Assembly: GCA_964428355.1 (NCBI GenBank)
Contig: CAYRYU010000011.1
Location: forward strand, 1-64,000
Direction: 5' to 3'
From: CAYRYU01 sp964428355
Lineage (GTDB): Bacteria; Muiribacteriota; Ozemobacteria; Ozemobacterales; Ozemobacteraceae
Length of the DNA: 64,000 nt
Shown here: one piece after another, positions 25,046 through 33,749 of the stretch
Position numbering within the stretch: the first letter of the stretch is position 1
Layout: each line of letters opens with the position of its first letter
Made by a program: the position numbers and the translations under genes
The notes under the pieces: generated by a model
The model's database searches: none
Seen by the model: only the letters and a program-made list of their open reading frames with translations
Told to the model about the DNA's origin: nothing

Positions 25046-28000
25046 ATGAAAAAGATTCTGGAGGGTGTCATGAACCGGTCGGTCATACTTGTCATTTCAA
25101 CCGTCATTCTTTTTGGGGTTCTTGCAGGATGCAGGTCCGGCAGCCACGATCCAGTCGGACCACAGACATTTTCCCATCCTACGGGGGACTCCGCTCCGCA
25201 GTTGACTCAGAACATCACCTTCCGGATCATCAGGGCCGGTTCCCCCAGGACCTCTCTCATGCCGTCGATCCGGGCTTCCTCCACGGCATCCCCGACCGTC
25301 ACAGTGAAGCTGAGCCTGGTCAACGAGGGGGTGGCAACGCAACCCACAACCGACCTCATCCAGACTTTTCCGGTCGATCCGGAAGGGGTTGCCACGATCA
25401 CTTTCAGCAGCCTTCCTGCAAAGACAGTCATTGGGGAGTTCGACATCTCGGGGGGAAACATCGATGGAGCGACCGGATTTCACGGAGCCACCGATCTTCT
25501 TCCGAGCGTCGACAACGTGATCGAGGTATCTTCGAGGTCCTCGAAACTTCTTCCCGACGTCGTGGCGGTGACTCTCAAGAAGGTCCTGACGGATCACTTC
25601 TCGAAGGCCCATTCCAGACCGGCGGCCAGGGTTTCGATGGCTTCGGCCAAGTTCGCGACGGATTCGGCGACGTTGTATGCAGATGCCCTTGCGGAATTCC
25701 TGAGATTGTGTGAAACCATCCCGGGAATCACCACTCAGGGCGACCAGCCAGGGGCCAAGGTTACGGTGGGCATCTCGGGGGGAAAGGTCCGGATCGACGA
25801 CCCCGCCAGTCCCCTCAAGGGATTCGAGATCCAGGTTCCCGCGGGGGCGTTTCCCGGGGCGACCGAGGTGATAGTCCGGTATGCCCAGATCTCCACCCAT
25901 ACCCTCGCTGCTGATATCAAGCCGCTTTCACCGCTCATCTCAATAGATACGGGAGGGCGGACGGCAAGCGGGGGCCTTTCAGTCTTCGTGCCTATCGCTT
26001 CTTCCCAAGCGCAGTTCCCGGTCGTGTTCTTCTTCGACGCTTCGACGGGTGAGTTGGAGGTGCTTCCGGCAATAGCCATTGCCGCGAGCGGCGTAACGGT
26101 CCTCACCTACGACCCTTCCGGGGTGAATTTCGCCCAGAGTCACGTCCGGATGGCGGTCCGGCCTTCCATCCTGGGGTCGTGGCTTCCGACCTCGACGGGG
26201 ATGTTCGCCGCCGATCTTGCTCTGGGGCTCCTCCCCTCCGATCTCGACACCGAGTTCAGGCCCGGGGTGCATACCTGGAAGAACCCGAACAAGGGATCGA
26301 TTCTGTCGTACCAGGGGCACTGCGCCGGTCAGAGCATCTCCAGCATGTGGTGCTTCAACCGGAAGATCAAGCCCAACATCTACGGGAATCATGATCGGAA
26401 CGAAACCAAGACGATCTGGCAGGATGACGCTGATGCCATCCGATGGGGGTCGATGGTCCAGGAAAAGGATATCGACTGGACTTCCTTCATGGAACAGCTT
26501 GGAACCTGGATGGCGAATCTGACCGACGAGACGACCTTCAAGTTGTTGCAGGCCGCCCTCTACACCACGAAGAATCCCCAATTCATCGCCGCCTGGGGTC
26601 CGGTGGGGGGGCATGCTCTCGTCGTCTATCGGATAGAGGGAAACCGGGTCTATCTGGCAGATCCGAATTTTCCGACCGCCACCAGGTTCATCGAACTGGT
26701 CAACGGGAAGTTCACCCCCCTTTCCACCCGCTTGAACGCAGATGATGCGGATTCCGATTTCACCAAGTTCCGCTACTTCGGCATGAGCACGCTCGTCCTC
26801 GAATCCAAGATGGAGCAACGCTGGCAGGAGTTCAAGGCGGGGACGGTGGGAAATGGTTACTTCCCCAAGTTCGTCATGAGCATTTTCAACAACGGAAAGG
26901 ATCTACAATACCTGGCGAAGCTTGAAAATGGGTATTCCACATCTTCCCCGTCGATCTGGATAGGCCTTCGGCCCTATGGGTCGCTTATATACCAGGAATG
27001 GTGGGGTCTTTACCTGCATTCGAAGGCACAGGGTGTTAACGATCCTCCCAGGCTTCCGGACGACTGGGCAGGCAAACCCCAGGATTCCGGCGTGAATGGC
27101 ACCATCTATGAGGTCAAACTCCAGCCCGGTGAAAACGTATTGGGACTTGAAATCACCCGGATTCCGAACGGAATGCTCAGTCGCTACAAGACAATCGGAG
27201 GGCTCCAATACCGGCAGGATACGAATCACGGGTTCGCGAGCGCTCCCTGGGCGGATTTCCAATGGGTCACGGTCTATTGCCGGGAGTTGGCGAGCTTGAC
27301 GATCAATCCGACGGGGATGGATATGATCACGGGTTCCAACTACGATCTTTCCAGGGTCGCGGTCACCGCCAACTATTCCGACAAGACCTCGAAAGCCCTT
27401 GCGGGCGGTTTCCAATGGCTCATACAGAGTGGGGGAGGAAGCCTGAACGGGACCGTCTTCACTGCCCCTTCGCAGGCGGGGGTGACCACCCTGATCTGCT
27501 CCTACACGGAAGGGGGAATCAACAAGACCACGCCCCTTTCCGCCACCGTCCGGGATGGAATGGTCCTGGACCTGGGGGATGGGGTAACGATGGAGTTCCT
27601 GAAAATTCCCGCGGGGACCTTTTCGATGGGAGGGGACTATTCGACGGAAAAACCGGTTCGCTCCGTAACGATATCCAGGCCGTTCTACATGTCCCGCACG
27701 GAAGTGACCCTGGAGCAGGAAATGGTGCTTCCTGGCGCGCTTCCAAAGGACTATACGGCCTACCAAAGAAAGCTTCCCTATAGCACCAATTGGGGTGGGG
27801 CACTGGGCATCTGCAACAAGTTGAACCTGAAGTTCGGTTTTCCGACCTCACCGAGCATCGGGTCGCCAGGATACCGGCTTCCGACAGAGGCCGAGTGGGA
27901 ATATGCCTGCCGGGCGGGAACCACCTCCTTCTTCCATTGGGGTGGAACCACACAGGATGAGCCAAACGGTGACTATTGTTGGTGGGGGGGAAACTCCGCT

Positions 28001-28312
28001 CCGTGGGGGGGGAGCAACGAAGCTCACCAGGTCGGATTGAAGCTGCCAAACCCCTGGGGGTTGTACGACATGAGCGGGAACCTCGGTGAGTGGGTTCACG
28101 ATTGGTATGATGTCTATGATCCGTCCAAAACGGTCGATCCGACCGGACCAGCCTCCTATTACGGCCTCGAATATGGTGATTGCCACGTATTCCGCGGAGG
28201 GAACTTCAACGGTGGGGACTCGTTGGGAAGCCCCCGAAGGGGGATCGAGAAACTACATACCGACGACGTCTACAAGAATGGAGCCCGGATCGTCCGGACG
28301 ATCCTGGAGTAG
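25046..28312 (+). CDS. multidomain lipoprotein: papain-like protease, Ig-like and SUMF1/FGE domains
   Basis: 1088 residues. Lipobox VLAGC at residues 25-29. A second ATG at 25070 with GGAGG 5 nt upstream is an equally good start. Residues ~235-370 form a beta domain (LKGFEIQVPAGAFPGATEVI). Residues ~415-560 look like a papain-fold peptidase: catalytic Cys in YQGHCAGQSIS (~426), His in VGGHALVVY (~522), Asp in YLADPN (~538). Residues ~745-840 are a bacterial Ig-like domain. Residues ~848-1088 are a SUMF1/FGE domain (FLKIPAGTFSMGG, GYRLPTEAEWEYACRAGTTS, GLYDMSGNLGEWVHDWYD, VFRGGNF). The outer-membrane anchor and surface action are inferred. The combination is unusual. Confidence 0.78.
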   Translation: MKKILEGVMNRSVILVISTVILFGVLAGCRSGSHDPVGPQTFSHPTGDSAPQLTQNITFRIIRAGSPRTSLMPSIRASSTASPTVTVKLSLVNEGVATQPTTDLIQTFPVDPEGVATITFSSLPAKTVIGEFDISGGNIDGATGFHGATDLLPSVDNVIEVSSRSSKLLPDVVAVTLKKVLTDHFSKAHSRPAARVSMASAKFATDSATLYADALAEFLRLCETIPGITTQGDQPGAKVTVGISGGKVRIDDPASPLKGFEIQVPAGAFPGATEVIVRYAQISTHTLAADIKPLSPLISIDTGGRTASGGLSVFVPIASSQAQFPVVFFFDASTGELEVLPAIAIAASGVTVLTYDPSGVNFAQSHVRMAVRPSILGSWLPTSTGMFAADLALGLLPSDLDTEFRPGVHTWKNPNKGSILSYQGHCAGQSISSMWCFNRKIKPNIYGNHDRNETKTIWQDDADAIRWGSMVQEKDIDWTSFMEQLGTWMANLTDETTFKLLQAALYTTKNPQFIAAWGPVGGHALVVYRIEGNRVYLADPNFPTATRFIELVNGKFTPLSTRLNADDADSDFTKFRYFGMSTLVLESKMEQRWQEFKAGTVGNGYFPKFVMSIFNNGKDLQYLAKLENGYSTSSPSIWIGLRPYGSLIYQEWWGLYLHSKAQGVNDPPRLPDDWAGKPQDSGVNGTIYEVKLQPGENVLGLEITRIPNGMLSRYKTIGGLQYRQDTNHGFASAPWADFQWVTVYCRELASLTINPTGMDMITGSNYDLSRVAVTANYSDKTSKALAGGFQWLIQSGGGSLNGTVFTAPSQAGVTTLICSYTEGGINKTTPLSATVRDGMVLDLGDGVTMEFLKIPAGTFSMGGDYSTEKPVRSVTISRPFYMSRTEVTLEQEMVLPGALPKDYTAYQRKLPYSTNWGGALGICNKLNLKFGFPTSPSIGSPGYRLPTEAEWEYACRAGTTSFFHWGGTTQDEPNGDYCWWGGNSAPWGGSNEAHQVGLKLPNPWGLYDMSGNLGEWVHDWYDVYDPSKTVDPTGPASYYGLEYGDCHVFRGGNFNGGDSLGSPRRGIEKLHTDDVYKNGARIVRTILE

Positions 28313-28421
28313 GTGAAAGGCCGAAACCCGGCGGGGTGCTTCCCAGTTCAAACCCCGATGTGGCCGATTTCCAGAAGTCTGCGATCCTCGGGGTGGTGGT
28401 TCGTTTTCCGCGCGGGGGAAG

Positions 28422-29540
28422 TCAGTATTCCTTGCCGAAAACGTTCTTCTTCAGGAAGTCGTATCGTTCGGAATGACCGAACTTCATTTCCTTGGGATGA
28501 AACACATACCACCGGCAGGCTTCGGAAAAATCCTCGTAGGGGCTGTCGAAGCCGTATTCAGAGACGGGGTGACCGGTGACCGGCTTGAGATAGTTCCTTT
28601 TCCCTTCGCGTCTCCAGAAAGAATCGTAGTATTTCTTCATCACTTCATTGTTCTTGATCGCGTACGTATGGCCCATCTCGTGAACGAGGGTCTCGGTGAC
28701 CGTCCCCTTGTCCGATGAAGCCTGGGTAATGTGAACCGCAGACCAGTCCGAGGCATCGACCCAGCCAAGCGTCGTCCCCTTCCGACCATCTTTCTGGATG
28801 ATCGTGGTGGGGGTGCGGAAATCTTCGGGAAGCGTCTTCAGGGTTTCATTGATCGCTTTGACCTCGGAGGTGCTCCACTTGCCGGTTTTCCCCTGGTAGA
28901 CATCGATATTGTAATCATTCTTGATCGTATTGATGGTCTTCTGGAAGGGGAAAAAGGAGATACCGGAAGATGGCTCCCCCACAGTGTTCTCAATTTTGGG
29001 AGGGGCCTTTTTCCCGGACTTTTCGTCCTGATCGAGGGAGGTGGGAACCTCAGGTCCTTCGACTCCGGAGCCAGAAACCCCAGCATCTGCTGCGCCAGCC
29101 CCTTTCCCAGACCCTTCGCCGGATCCTCCGGAACCCTGCTCCGGTCCAGAGCCCGAGCCCACTCCTGAGCCGGCTGAACCGCCATCTCCAAGGCCCCCGA
29201 GTTTGACCGCCTCCAGGGATTTCTCCACGGCTTGGGGAACGGCTTTTTCCACCTCACCGGATCCCGAGGAAGTACCGGTATCTGACCCATTCTCAGAGCC
29301 CGACTCTGAACCGGTCCCCGACCCGGCTCCTTCCCCGTCAGCCGTTTCCGTTTCGGAAACGGATTCGGATTCAGCGCCGCTCCCGGTCGATTCTGTGGTG
29401 CCCGCTTCGGTTCCTTCATCCTCATCTTCCGCATACAGAACGGCTCCGGAAAAAGAAACCCAACCCAGCGGGTTTCCAGACAACAGGAAACAGCCGATTC
29501 CCAGGGCCAGGCCCAGGAACAATCGCTTTCCAGGTTTCAT
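28422..29540 (-). CDS. exported zincin-type metalloprotease with acidic/Gly-Ser linker
   Basis: 372 residues; AAGGAGG precedes the ATG. Signal peptide 1-37 (LFLGLALGIGCFLLSG... VLYA). Residues ~38-170 are a Glu/Ser/Gly/Thr-rich low-complexity linker. The C-terminal domain holds the zinc motif HEMGHTYA (~285) with a downstream candidate third ligand in YEDFSEACRWYV (~333). That matches the gluzincin layout HExxH...E. Residues ~190-280 (FQKTINTIKNDYNIDV, STSEVKAINETLKTLP) resemble the helical lead-in of anthrax-lethal-factor-like peptidases. Substrate unknown. Confidence 0.8.
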   Translation of the reverse strand: MKPGKRLFLGLALGIGCFLLSGNPLGWVSFSGAVLYAEDEDEGTEAGTTESTGSGAESESVSETETADGEGAGSGTGSESGSENGSDTGTSSGSGEVEKAVPQAVEKSLEAVKLGGLGDGGSAGSGVGSGSGPEQGSGGSGEGSGKGAGAADAGVSGSGVEGPEVPTSLDQDEKSGKKAPPKIENTVGEPSSGISFFPFQKTINTIKNDYNIDVYQGKTGKWSTSEVKAINETLKTLPEDFRTPTTIIQKDGRKGTTLGWVDASDWSAVHITQASSDKGTVTETLVHEMGHTYAIKNNEVMKKYYDSFWRREGKRNYLKPVTGHPVSEYGFDSPYEDFSEACRWYVFHPKEMKFGHSERYDFLKKNVFGKEY

Positions 29541-29628
29541 TCTGTGGTCCTCCTTCGTGGTTCCCCGAATGACGGTCCGGGACATCACTCCATTCCCTAA
29601 TATCTTCCCCAGGACAGAAACGTTTCAC

Positions 29629-29706
29629 CTGTCGCCCACGGATGACGGTGTGTCGGGGACGCCTGAGTCCCGTTTTCGCCCGGATGGCGAAGCCTTTCGG
29701 GACCTC
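29629..29706. repeat. REP-like palindromic element, copy 1
   Basis: Contains TTCGCC-CGGAT-GGCGAA (29675-29691), a perfect 6-bp palindrome arm. The flanking CTGTCGCC...ACGGATG at the left shares order and spacing with the element at 47916-47995. Located between two minus-strand genes. Confidence 0.7.
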
Positions 29707-29747
29707 CCCCAGGTTTTCCGGAAGAACCGTTCCGGGAAAAGCCACCA

Positions 29748-32486
29748 TCATCTGGAAGCTGGTGTTTTCTCGGAAAGGGCTCTCGTTTCGGGGGCGGTCT
29801 CAGAAAAGGCGGCATGGGTTTCGAAGAGCAGGGCATTTTCCTCCCGGCTGATGAAAAAATCCAGTCGTCTCAGCCTGAGAAGCTGATCGGGAAGGTTCTT
29901 CAACGATTCGGAATAGGGCGAGGTATAACTGAGATTTCCCACGAAATCCGGATTCCCGAACTCCCCCCTTTCGCGGGGAATCTGCTCCAACAGACCTTTG
30001 TGAACGATCGGCATGGACGGGAAAACGTGATTCCGCCCCAGATTCTCCAGCCCATCAGGAAGGGGAAGGCCCAGCAACCGGCCGATCCTCCGCAGACGGT
30101 TGTCCCTGCGCCATGATTCGATTCCACGATCCTGGACAGCCAGATGCAACAGGAACCTCCGGAACATGGGCCCAGAATCGAAATCCATATAAGCCCTGAC
30201 ATCAGTCGGCTGTTCGTGAACAGGAGGGGGGGCAACCCCCGCCACGCGGGCCTCGGTTCCCGAGGCAACCAACCTTTTGATCGTGGAAAGATCCAACGCG
30301 AACGCTTCCCCAAGGTTTCTTCCGAGCTTGGCCCCCCAAAAGGTAATGAAAGCCGGATCGGCGGCGCGGGGAGGATACTCGTCGATTCCCTTGAACATCG
30401 ATGGCCGCACCCCACCGAACAGGAACATCCTGGCCATTGCGATGAAACCGGGATGGGTGAGGGAAACCGCTACCGGCGTCCGAAGAAGGGAGATCTGGTC
30501 TTCAGTCCACCGTCTTTCGAGCCAGTATTCCGGAGGGAAGGTTGTCGGAGCGGCGTCGAACACGAAAAACCGGATGAAGTTCAGATCGGGGTCCGAAGGG
30601 GAGCCCCCGTGGGAAAAGCTTATCCCGGCAAGCTGCCCCTCCTTCTGGATCGGATCATGCAGACTTCTGAACGGAGAAAGGAACTGGTTCGAACTGAAAA
30701 GGGAGGTCCAGGCAACGGGACTCACGTAAAGGCGTGAAACCCACCTCTTTTCGTCGGGAACCTCAAGAAGCTGAAGGCCGACCGGATCCATCTTCCTCCA
30801 CCGGCCAAGGTAGTCACTCCGGAACTTCTCGTAGTACCCGGCTTCTTCCTCAGTAACACCATCGAAGGGGAGAGAATCGATCGGAAAATGATCCTCGAGC
30901 CCGCCGGAAGTTCTCGATCGGACCCCCCTGGGGCCATCCTCGAGGTCCGCCAACAGCCAGTCCGCCCAATCCCCGGGAAGGAGTGGATCGGCCCTGACCT
31001 GGGAAAGAGAAGGCGGGAAACCGAGGCCACGTTCCCGCATCCAGACCAGTTTCAGGAGTTCCGCCAGCCGGATCCGCGAATCCGTGCGGTTCAAACGAAG
31101 ATTCTGGATCATCCACCGGGGGCCAAGGATGTTTGCAAACCATGGATCGCTGAGATAAAGGAAAAACCTTTCCCGGTTTCCAGGGGGAACTTCGGAAAGC
31201 CGCTTTCGCGTATACCGGAAAGCCCGCAGACTCCTCAGACTTCCTCCACCACGCGCTTTCAAGGAATCGTTGAAAAGGTTTTGATCGTTGGAAAGCATCA
31301 GAACCTGTCGGGAACCCGAATGGAAAATCCTCGACTTCTGGTTTCCCGGAGGGACCGGAAGCAATCCTTTTCCGCTTCCGATGAGCATGAGGACACCGGT
31401 CCCCGCCGCGAAGAAGGGATCCCTTCCCGCGATCACCACCGGTCCCGAATGGGGATCCAGGTTCTCCCGGACGTACTTTTCCGTGCATCCCAGCTTCGCG
31501 AGATACCGGTCAAAAATCGTCCCGAGCGGTGTGGAATAGAAATCCGGAGCCCACTTCTGACCCAGATCGGCAAAGAAATCGCGGCTTTTCCGGAAATCCT
31601 CCCAGGTGGGCCACTCCAGGTAATAACAGTCGGCGGGAACGAACGAAGCCGAAAACGATGTATCGTCGCCAAGTTCGGTCGGTGGAACCTCCACCGACGG
31701 AAGTTGCAGTGGAAGCGGAATCCCTTTGGCGGGCTTTGACAGGTCGGGAAGACTCCGGGGGGAGGCCGGAGGAAGTGCCCCCCGGACGTCGTTAACCCCG
31801 CAAAAATCCCAAATCAGTTGGGCCACCCGGTCATTTGTCCAGGAGGAAAAGGATGCGGTGGGAAGCCGCCCTCCCCATCGGAGGAAAAGCAAAAGCTCCA
31901 ATTCATGGTCTTCGTGTGAACGGATATCCGATTCCAGGACACCCAGGAACATTTCCCGCCACTTCTCGTACAACGTGGAAAACTCCAGGCCTCCTGCCCC
32001 GATGACTGGAACACCCCTTCCGGTAATCTTCCTTTTCCCATCCGCGGGGCGCTCCAGGGTGATTTCAACCGTTTCAGGGAGTTTTCGGGCCTGCATTGCC
32101 TCCCAGTGCGCTTTGGGCATACGAAAAAGCACCCGAACGGTTTTCCCGAAATCATCCGGATCGGACAACGCCACTGGATAGACGGCAGATTGCGGAAGCG
32201 GGACCCCCGGGAAGGAAAAAGAAAGCCGCAGGTTCCCCGATGGCTGGAAACGGGAAACCATTTCAGCGTCGGCACCACTACCCGCATTCCTGAGAAAGCA
32301 TTCTCCCACAACCATTGGGTCGAGCGGTGAAACGGTTACATGAACCGTCGTTCTTCCCGGAAGCTCGGAAAAACCGGCAACGGGGATCGACAAGAAGAGA
32401 ACCGCGCCAACGGCCAGAGCAAGACTCGAAGACCACCTACGAGGGGCGCGCCACGAGATCCCGGGAAAATTCCTGCTTCCTGTCAT
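29748..32486 (-). CDS. large exported protein of unknown function
   Basis: 912 residues. The start at 32486 is chosen because GGGAGAGAA precedes it and the N-terminus (WSSSLALAVGAVLFLSIPVAGFS) is a clear signal peptide. The longer upstream frame overlaps other genes. Residues 45-200 are beta-rich (TVHVTVSPLDPMVVGECFLR). Later sections are mixed alpha/beta with many aromatic residues, including VVIAGRDPFFAAGTGVLMLI. No membrane helix after the signal peptide and no catalytic motif that I recognise. It is divergent from the two small membrane proteins at 32673-33694 and may work with them, but this is only positional. Confidence 0.7.
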   Translation of the reverse strand: MTGSRNFPGISWRAPRRWSSSLALAVGAVLFLSIPVAGFSELPGRTTVHVTVSPLDPMVVGECFLRNAGSGADAEMVSRFQPSGNLRLSFSFPGVPLPQSAVYPVALSDPDDFGKTVRVLFRMPKAHWEAMQARKLPETVEITLERPADGKRKITGRGVPVIGAGGLEFSTLYEKWREMFLGVLESDIRSHEDHELELLLFLRWGGRLPTASFSSWTNDRVAQLIWDFCGVNDVRGALPPASPRSLPDLSKPAKGIPLPLQLPSVEVPPTELGDDTSFSASFVPADCYYLEWPTWEDFRKSRDFFADLGQKWAPDFYSTPLGTIFDRYLAKLGCTEKYVRENLDPHSGPVVIAGRDPFFAAGTGVLMLIGSGKGLLPVPPGNQKSRIFHSGSRQVLMLSNDQNLFNDSLKARGGGSLRSLRAFRYTRKRLSEVPPGNRERFFLYLSDPWFANILGPRWMIQNLRLNRTDSRIRLAELLKLVWMRERGLGFPPSLSQVRADPLLPGDWADWLLADLEDGPRGVRSRTSGGLEDHFPIDSLPFDGVTEEEAGYYEKFRSDYLGRWRKMDPVGLQLLEVPDEKRWVSRLYVSPVAWTSLFSSNQFLSPFRSLHDPIQKEGQLAGISFSHGGSPSDPDLNFIRFFVFDAAPTTFPPEYWLERRWTEDQISLLRTPVAVSLTHPGFIAMARMFLFGGVRPSMFKGIDEYPPRAADPAFITFWGAKLGRNLGEAFALDLSTIKRLVASGTEARVAGVAPPPVHEQPTDVRAYMDFDSGPMFRRFLLHLAVQDRGIESWRRDNRLRRIGRLLGLPLPDGLENLGRNHVFPSMPIVHKGLLEQIPRERGEFGNPDFVGNLSYTSPYSESLKNLPDQLLRLRRLDFFISREENALLFETHAAFSETAPETRALSEKTPASR

Positions 32487-32612
32487 TTCGTTCTCTCCCA
32501 CTTGATCAGATGGAAACACATGATCTTCAATGATACCACCTTGTCTGCCCTGGACCCAGTTCCTGAAAAGCCCACGCAAGCCCACACCAGACCTTTGTCG
32601 GAATCCCAATAC

Positions 32613-32641
32613 TTGACCGGGGAACCCTGTACGTGCGATGT
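32613..32641 (+). promoter_or_regulatory. promoter candidate for the two-membrane-protein operon
   Basis: TTGACC (32613-32618), 17-nt spacer, CGATGT (32636-32641). The -10 box is weak. Confidence 0.35.
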
Positions 32642-32672
32642 TGACGACGGAATCCGCGGAGAAAAGGGAAAA

Positions 32673-33236
32673 ATGTTCGACACTATCATGATTTTCGGAT
32701 TTCCCATGGTGGCGGCCTTTCTGGACATCGTTTTCGAACTGAGCCCTTTTCGGGTCCAGACCCACCGGAGGATTTTGCGAGGGGCGGCGATTTTCAACCT
32801 CTGCCTGGGAATCCCGGTTTTCATCGCGGCCACGATGTTTCTTTTTCCCGCCCTTCGTGGCCATATCTATGAAGCCCTTCCCAAGAGCAACCCGGTCCTT
32901 GCCAAACAGATTCAGGAAAGCCCGGCTTTCAAGCTTATCGAGGGGGGGATGGCCTTTTCCGACCTTCTGGTCTCCCGGTGGTTCATCGTGCTTCCGGTCT
33001 TCGCGTTTTCGATGTATCTCGCCAACAAAATTATCATGCGCGCATACCCCCCAGGTTCGACCCCACTTTCCCGGGAAAGACCCCCTCCTCCGGATGGGCC
33101 CCGGCCTCCGGAGATAAGCCCTTTCTACTTCCAACCCCCCTTCCAGAACTTCCTGTTCGGTCTCTCGGTCCTGGTTCTCTTTTCGAGTCTGTTTTACATC
33201 TGTCTTTCGACGTGGCTCATGCTGGAGTATCTGTGA
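32673..33236 (+). CDS. three-to-four-helix membrane protein, unknown
   Basis: 187 residues. Helices at about 3-20 (MIFGFPMVAAFLDIVF), 37-57 (AAIFNLCLGIPVFIAATMFLF), 100-118 (WFIVLPVFAFSMYLANKII) and 160-182 (FQNFLFGLSVLVLFSSLFYI). A proline-rich cytoplasmic or periplasmic loop lies between the last two. The downstream membrane gene starts within its stop codon (GTGA), so both probably form a complex. No family recognised. Confidence 0.65.
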   Translation: MFDTIMIFGFPMVAAFLDIVFELSPFRVQTHRRILRGAAIFNLCLGIPVFIAATMFLFPALRGHIYEALPKSNPVLAKQIQESPAFKLIEGGMAFSDLLVSRWFIVLPVFAFSMYLANKIIMRAYPPGSTPLSRERPPPPDGPRPPEISPFYFQPPFQNFLFGLSVLVLFSSLFYICLSTWLMLEYL

Positions 33237-33694
33237 ACGAAACCATCGGAAACGGACCTGCAACGCCCAAACCAGAAGCTACCGGTGAACCGGTGTCTTT
33301 CATGGGCCGATATCTCCCCAGCCTGGTCAATTTCACCGTTTTCTCTGCGATCCTGATCTTTTGCACCTTGTACGCGACGGAGAAGGTCGAGAAGAAAAGG
33401 GACGGGTATTTCCGCCAGATCATCGCCTCCCAACCACAGGCCGCCACTGTCCTTCCCGAAAGGACGGTTTTCAAGATCTTCGGGCAGGTCCGCGGGGGAA
33501 TGAATATTCTTGGAAGTTTCGGATATCTTCCACTGGTTTCGGTTCTCGGCCTCGGGTTGGTTCTCATCCTTCTTCCCCAACGCCTTCCAGGAAGCCGGAC
33601 GGAGAAATTCGGCTACTTTTCCTCCCTTGGGGCGATGATCGCGGCGATACTGATCCTTCTTTTCCACGCCCTGGTTACCCTGCTCGTAACCTAG
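33233..33694 (+). CDS. small membrane protein coupled to the previous one
   Basis: 153 residues, GTG start overlapping the preceding TGA by 4 nt with GGAG 6 nt upstream. Three helices: YLPSLVNFTVFSAILIFCTL, GYLPLVSVLGLGLVLILLP and FSSLGAMIAAILILLFHALV. The middle loop is basic (EKVEKKRDGYFRQI). Layout resembles the previous protein at shorter length, possibly a diverged duplicate. Function unknown. Confidence 0.65.
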   Translation: MNETIGNGPATPKPEATGEPVSFMGRYLPSLVNFTVFSAILIFCTLYATEKVEKKRDGYFRQIIASQPQAATVLPERTVFKIFGQVRGGMNILGSFGYLPLVSVLGLGLVLILLPQRLPGSRTEKFGYFSSLGAMIAAILILLFHALVTLLVT

Positions 33695-33749
33695 GAATGT
33701 CCCCCGAAAATGCCCCGAAGAAGGGCAGCCCGGGTCGGAAAAGGGAGTG

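Noticed and set aside
28352..28394. ACCCCGA...TCGGGGT stem after the FGE lipoprotein
   Set aside because: 7-bp stem with a 29-nt loop and no T-run; too weak to call a terminator.
32487..33263. Long N-terminal extension of the exported orphan (to 33263)
   Set aside because: The extension lies antisense to the two membrane-protein genes, is highly charged and lacks family signal; the signal peptide at 32486 with GGGAG fits better.
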